Assembly (NCBI RefSeq): GCF_011290685.1
Contig: NZ_JAANYN010000004.1
Location: 310,001 to 374,000, forward strand
DNA: 64,000 bases
Source of the DNA: Cyclobacterium plantarum
GTDB lineage: Bacteria; Bacteroidota; Bacteroidia; Cytophagales; Cyclobacteriaceae
Direction: 5' to 3'
This document shows, piece after piece, positions 63,502 to 64,000 of this stretch (position 1 is its first letter; every line of letters begins with the position of its first letter). The position numbers and the translations under genes were made by a program. Below the pieces are notes generated by a model, which worked only from the letters and a program-made list of their open reading frames with translations, was not told the origin of the DNA and did not search any database.

Positions 63502-64000
63502 TTATTCTGCAGGTTTCATTTCTCTATCCAGAAATTCCTGATATAACCGGATATGTCGGTTGGTCATTGGTATGCGGTATCCATTGATAAAAACCTGTTC
63601 CACCTGGGTTTTAGGCTCGAAGGGATCTCCATCAGCTATGAACAAGGTGGCATTTTTACCTACTTCAAGGGATCCCAGCCTATCGTCTACTTTGAATATT
63701 TCAGCAGCATTTATGGTAATGGACTTGAGCGCGGCTTCCACTCCCAGTCCATATGCTGCCGCAAAGCCGGCATGGAAAGGAAGGTTCCGGACATTTTCCG
63801 TATCCTGTGTTCTTAAAGCCAGCTTGACGCCTGCTTTGTGCAGTGCGGCTGCATTGGTGTAGGCCACATCATACTTGTCAGAAGCCCTGGTGGGTAGGGT
63901 AAGTACCGGACCTGTAATCACCGGAATTTTAGACGCTGCCAGTTTTTCTGCCACTTTCCAACCTTCTGCTACCCCTGTCAAAACCACCTCCAGGTTCTTC
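63502..64000 (-). CDS. Amidohydrolase (imidazolonepropionase-like), 5' partial
   Basis: Only the C-terminal 165 residues or so are in the window; the frame is open to the right edge. Visible features are VGKNATLFIADGDPFEPKTQVEQVFINGYRIP, which in its parts (DRLGSLEVGKNATLFI and INGYRIP) matches the end of metal-dependent amidohydrolases, and LGVEAALKSITINAAEIF. The metal site itself mostly lies beyond the edge. Probably a secreted or cytosolic dipeptidase- or imidazolonepropionase-type enzyme, first in an operon with the NlpC/P60 and M28 genes. Confidence 0.82.
   Translation of the reverse strand, partial: KNLEVVLTGVAEGWKVAEKLAASKIPVITGPVLTLPTRASDKYDVAYTNAAALHKAGVKLALRTQDTENVRNLPFHAGFAAAYGLGVEAALKSITINAAEIFKVDDRLGSLEVGKNATLFIADGDPFEPKTQVEQVFINGYRIPMTNRHIRLYQEFLDREMKPAE

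Overview
The window is a chromosomal segment of a Bacteroidota bacterium, most likely Cytophagales (Cyclobacteriaceae-like). The evidence is: Bacteroidota-type promoters (TTG, a spacer of about 20 nt, then TAnnTTTG); A-rich leaders with few Shine-Dalgarno sites; a SusC-type TonB receptor with a carboxypeptidase-regulatory N-terminal domain; many short-lipobox lipoproteins; a DUF4625 protein; a SatD/DUF3307 pair; and an arginine operon built around the acyl-ornithine carbamoyltransferase used by Bacteroides and relatives. I saw no rRNA, tRNA, IS element, phage gene or CRISPR array. The first and last genes are cut by the window edges.

Layout. (1) 1-10.8 kb, + strand: an acid-sugar catabolic operon with a GntP permease, mannonate-dehydratase-like protein, GarR, GudD, two further enolase-superfamily dehydratases, two RraA-like proteins and a beta-propeller protein. 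Several members carry Tat or Sec signals, so part of the pathway appears to run outside the cytoplasm. (2) 10.9-15.9 kb: malate synthase, a lactate/glycolate-type permease, and SatD-DUF3307. (3) 16.5-23.4 kb, - strand: nucleoside hydrolase, Na+/solute symporter, betB, betA and a PQQ-type sugar dehydrogenase. The symporter has no ATG/GTG/TTG start for its first helix. (4) 23.4-27.5 kb: the ligase-associated helicase and ATP-dependent DNA ligase. (5) 27.5-33.5 kb: small lipoproteins, a tandem array of a hairpin-bearing repeat, and a TonB receptor with a His/Asp-rich DUF4625 lipoprotein behind a promoter overlapping an inverted repeat. (6) 33.8-35.4 kb: an MFS transporter and a small membrane protein. 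(7) 35.4-43.8 kb, - strand: a complete arginine operon (GNAT, argG, argC, argD, argF', argB, argE', argH). The leader of argG is a dispersed copy of the same repeat and encodes an Arg-rich micro-ORF. (8) 44.4-48.9 kb, + strand: an ATP-grasp ligase, a 664-residue protein with a papain-like Cys/His/Asn signature, and a stand-alone alanine racemase. I know of no described system with this composition and consider it the best candidate for a new one. (9) 48.9-52.9 kb, - strand: metY-metX-VOC under a clear SAM-I riboswitch, then a glycerophosphodiesterase. (10) 53-59.9 kb, + strand: PagL-like lipid A deacylase, S8 protease, cysteine desulfurase, moaC, a MobB-like/MobA fusion and a THUMP RNA methyltransferase. 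(11) 60.1-64 kb, - strand: amidohydrolase (partial), NlpC/P60 lipoprotein and M28 peptidase.

All calls come from reading the sequence and known family motifs. No database search was run.
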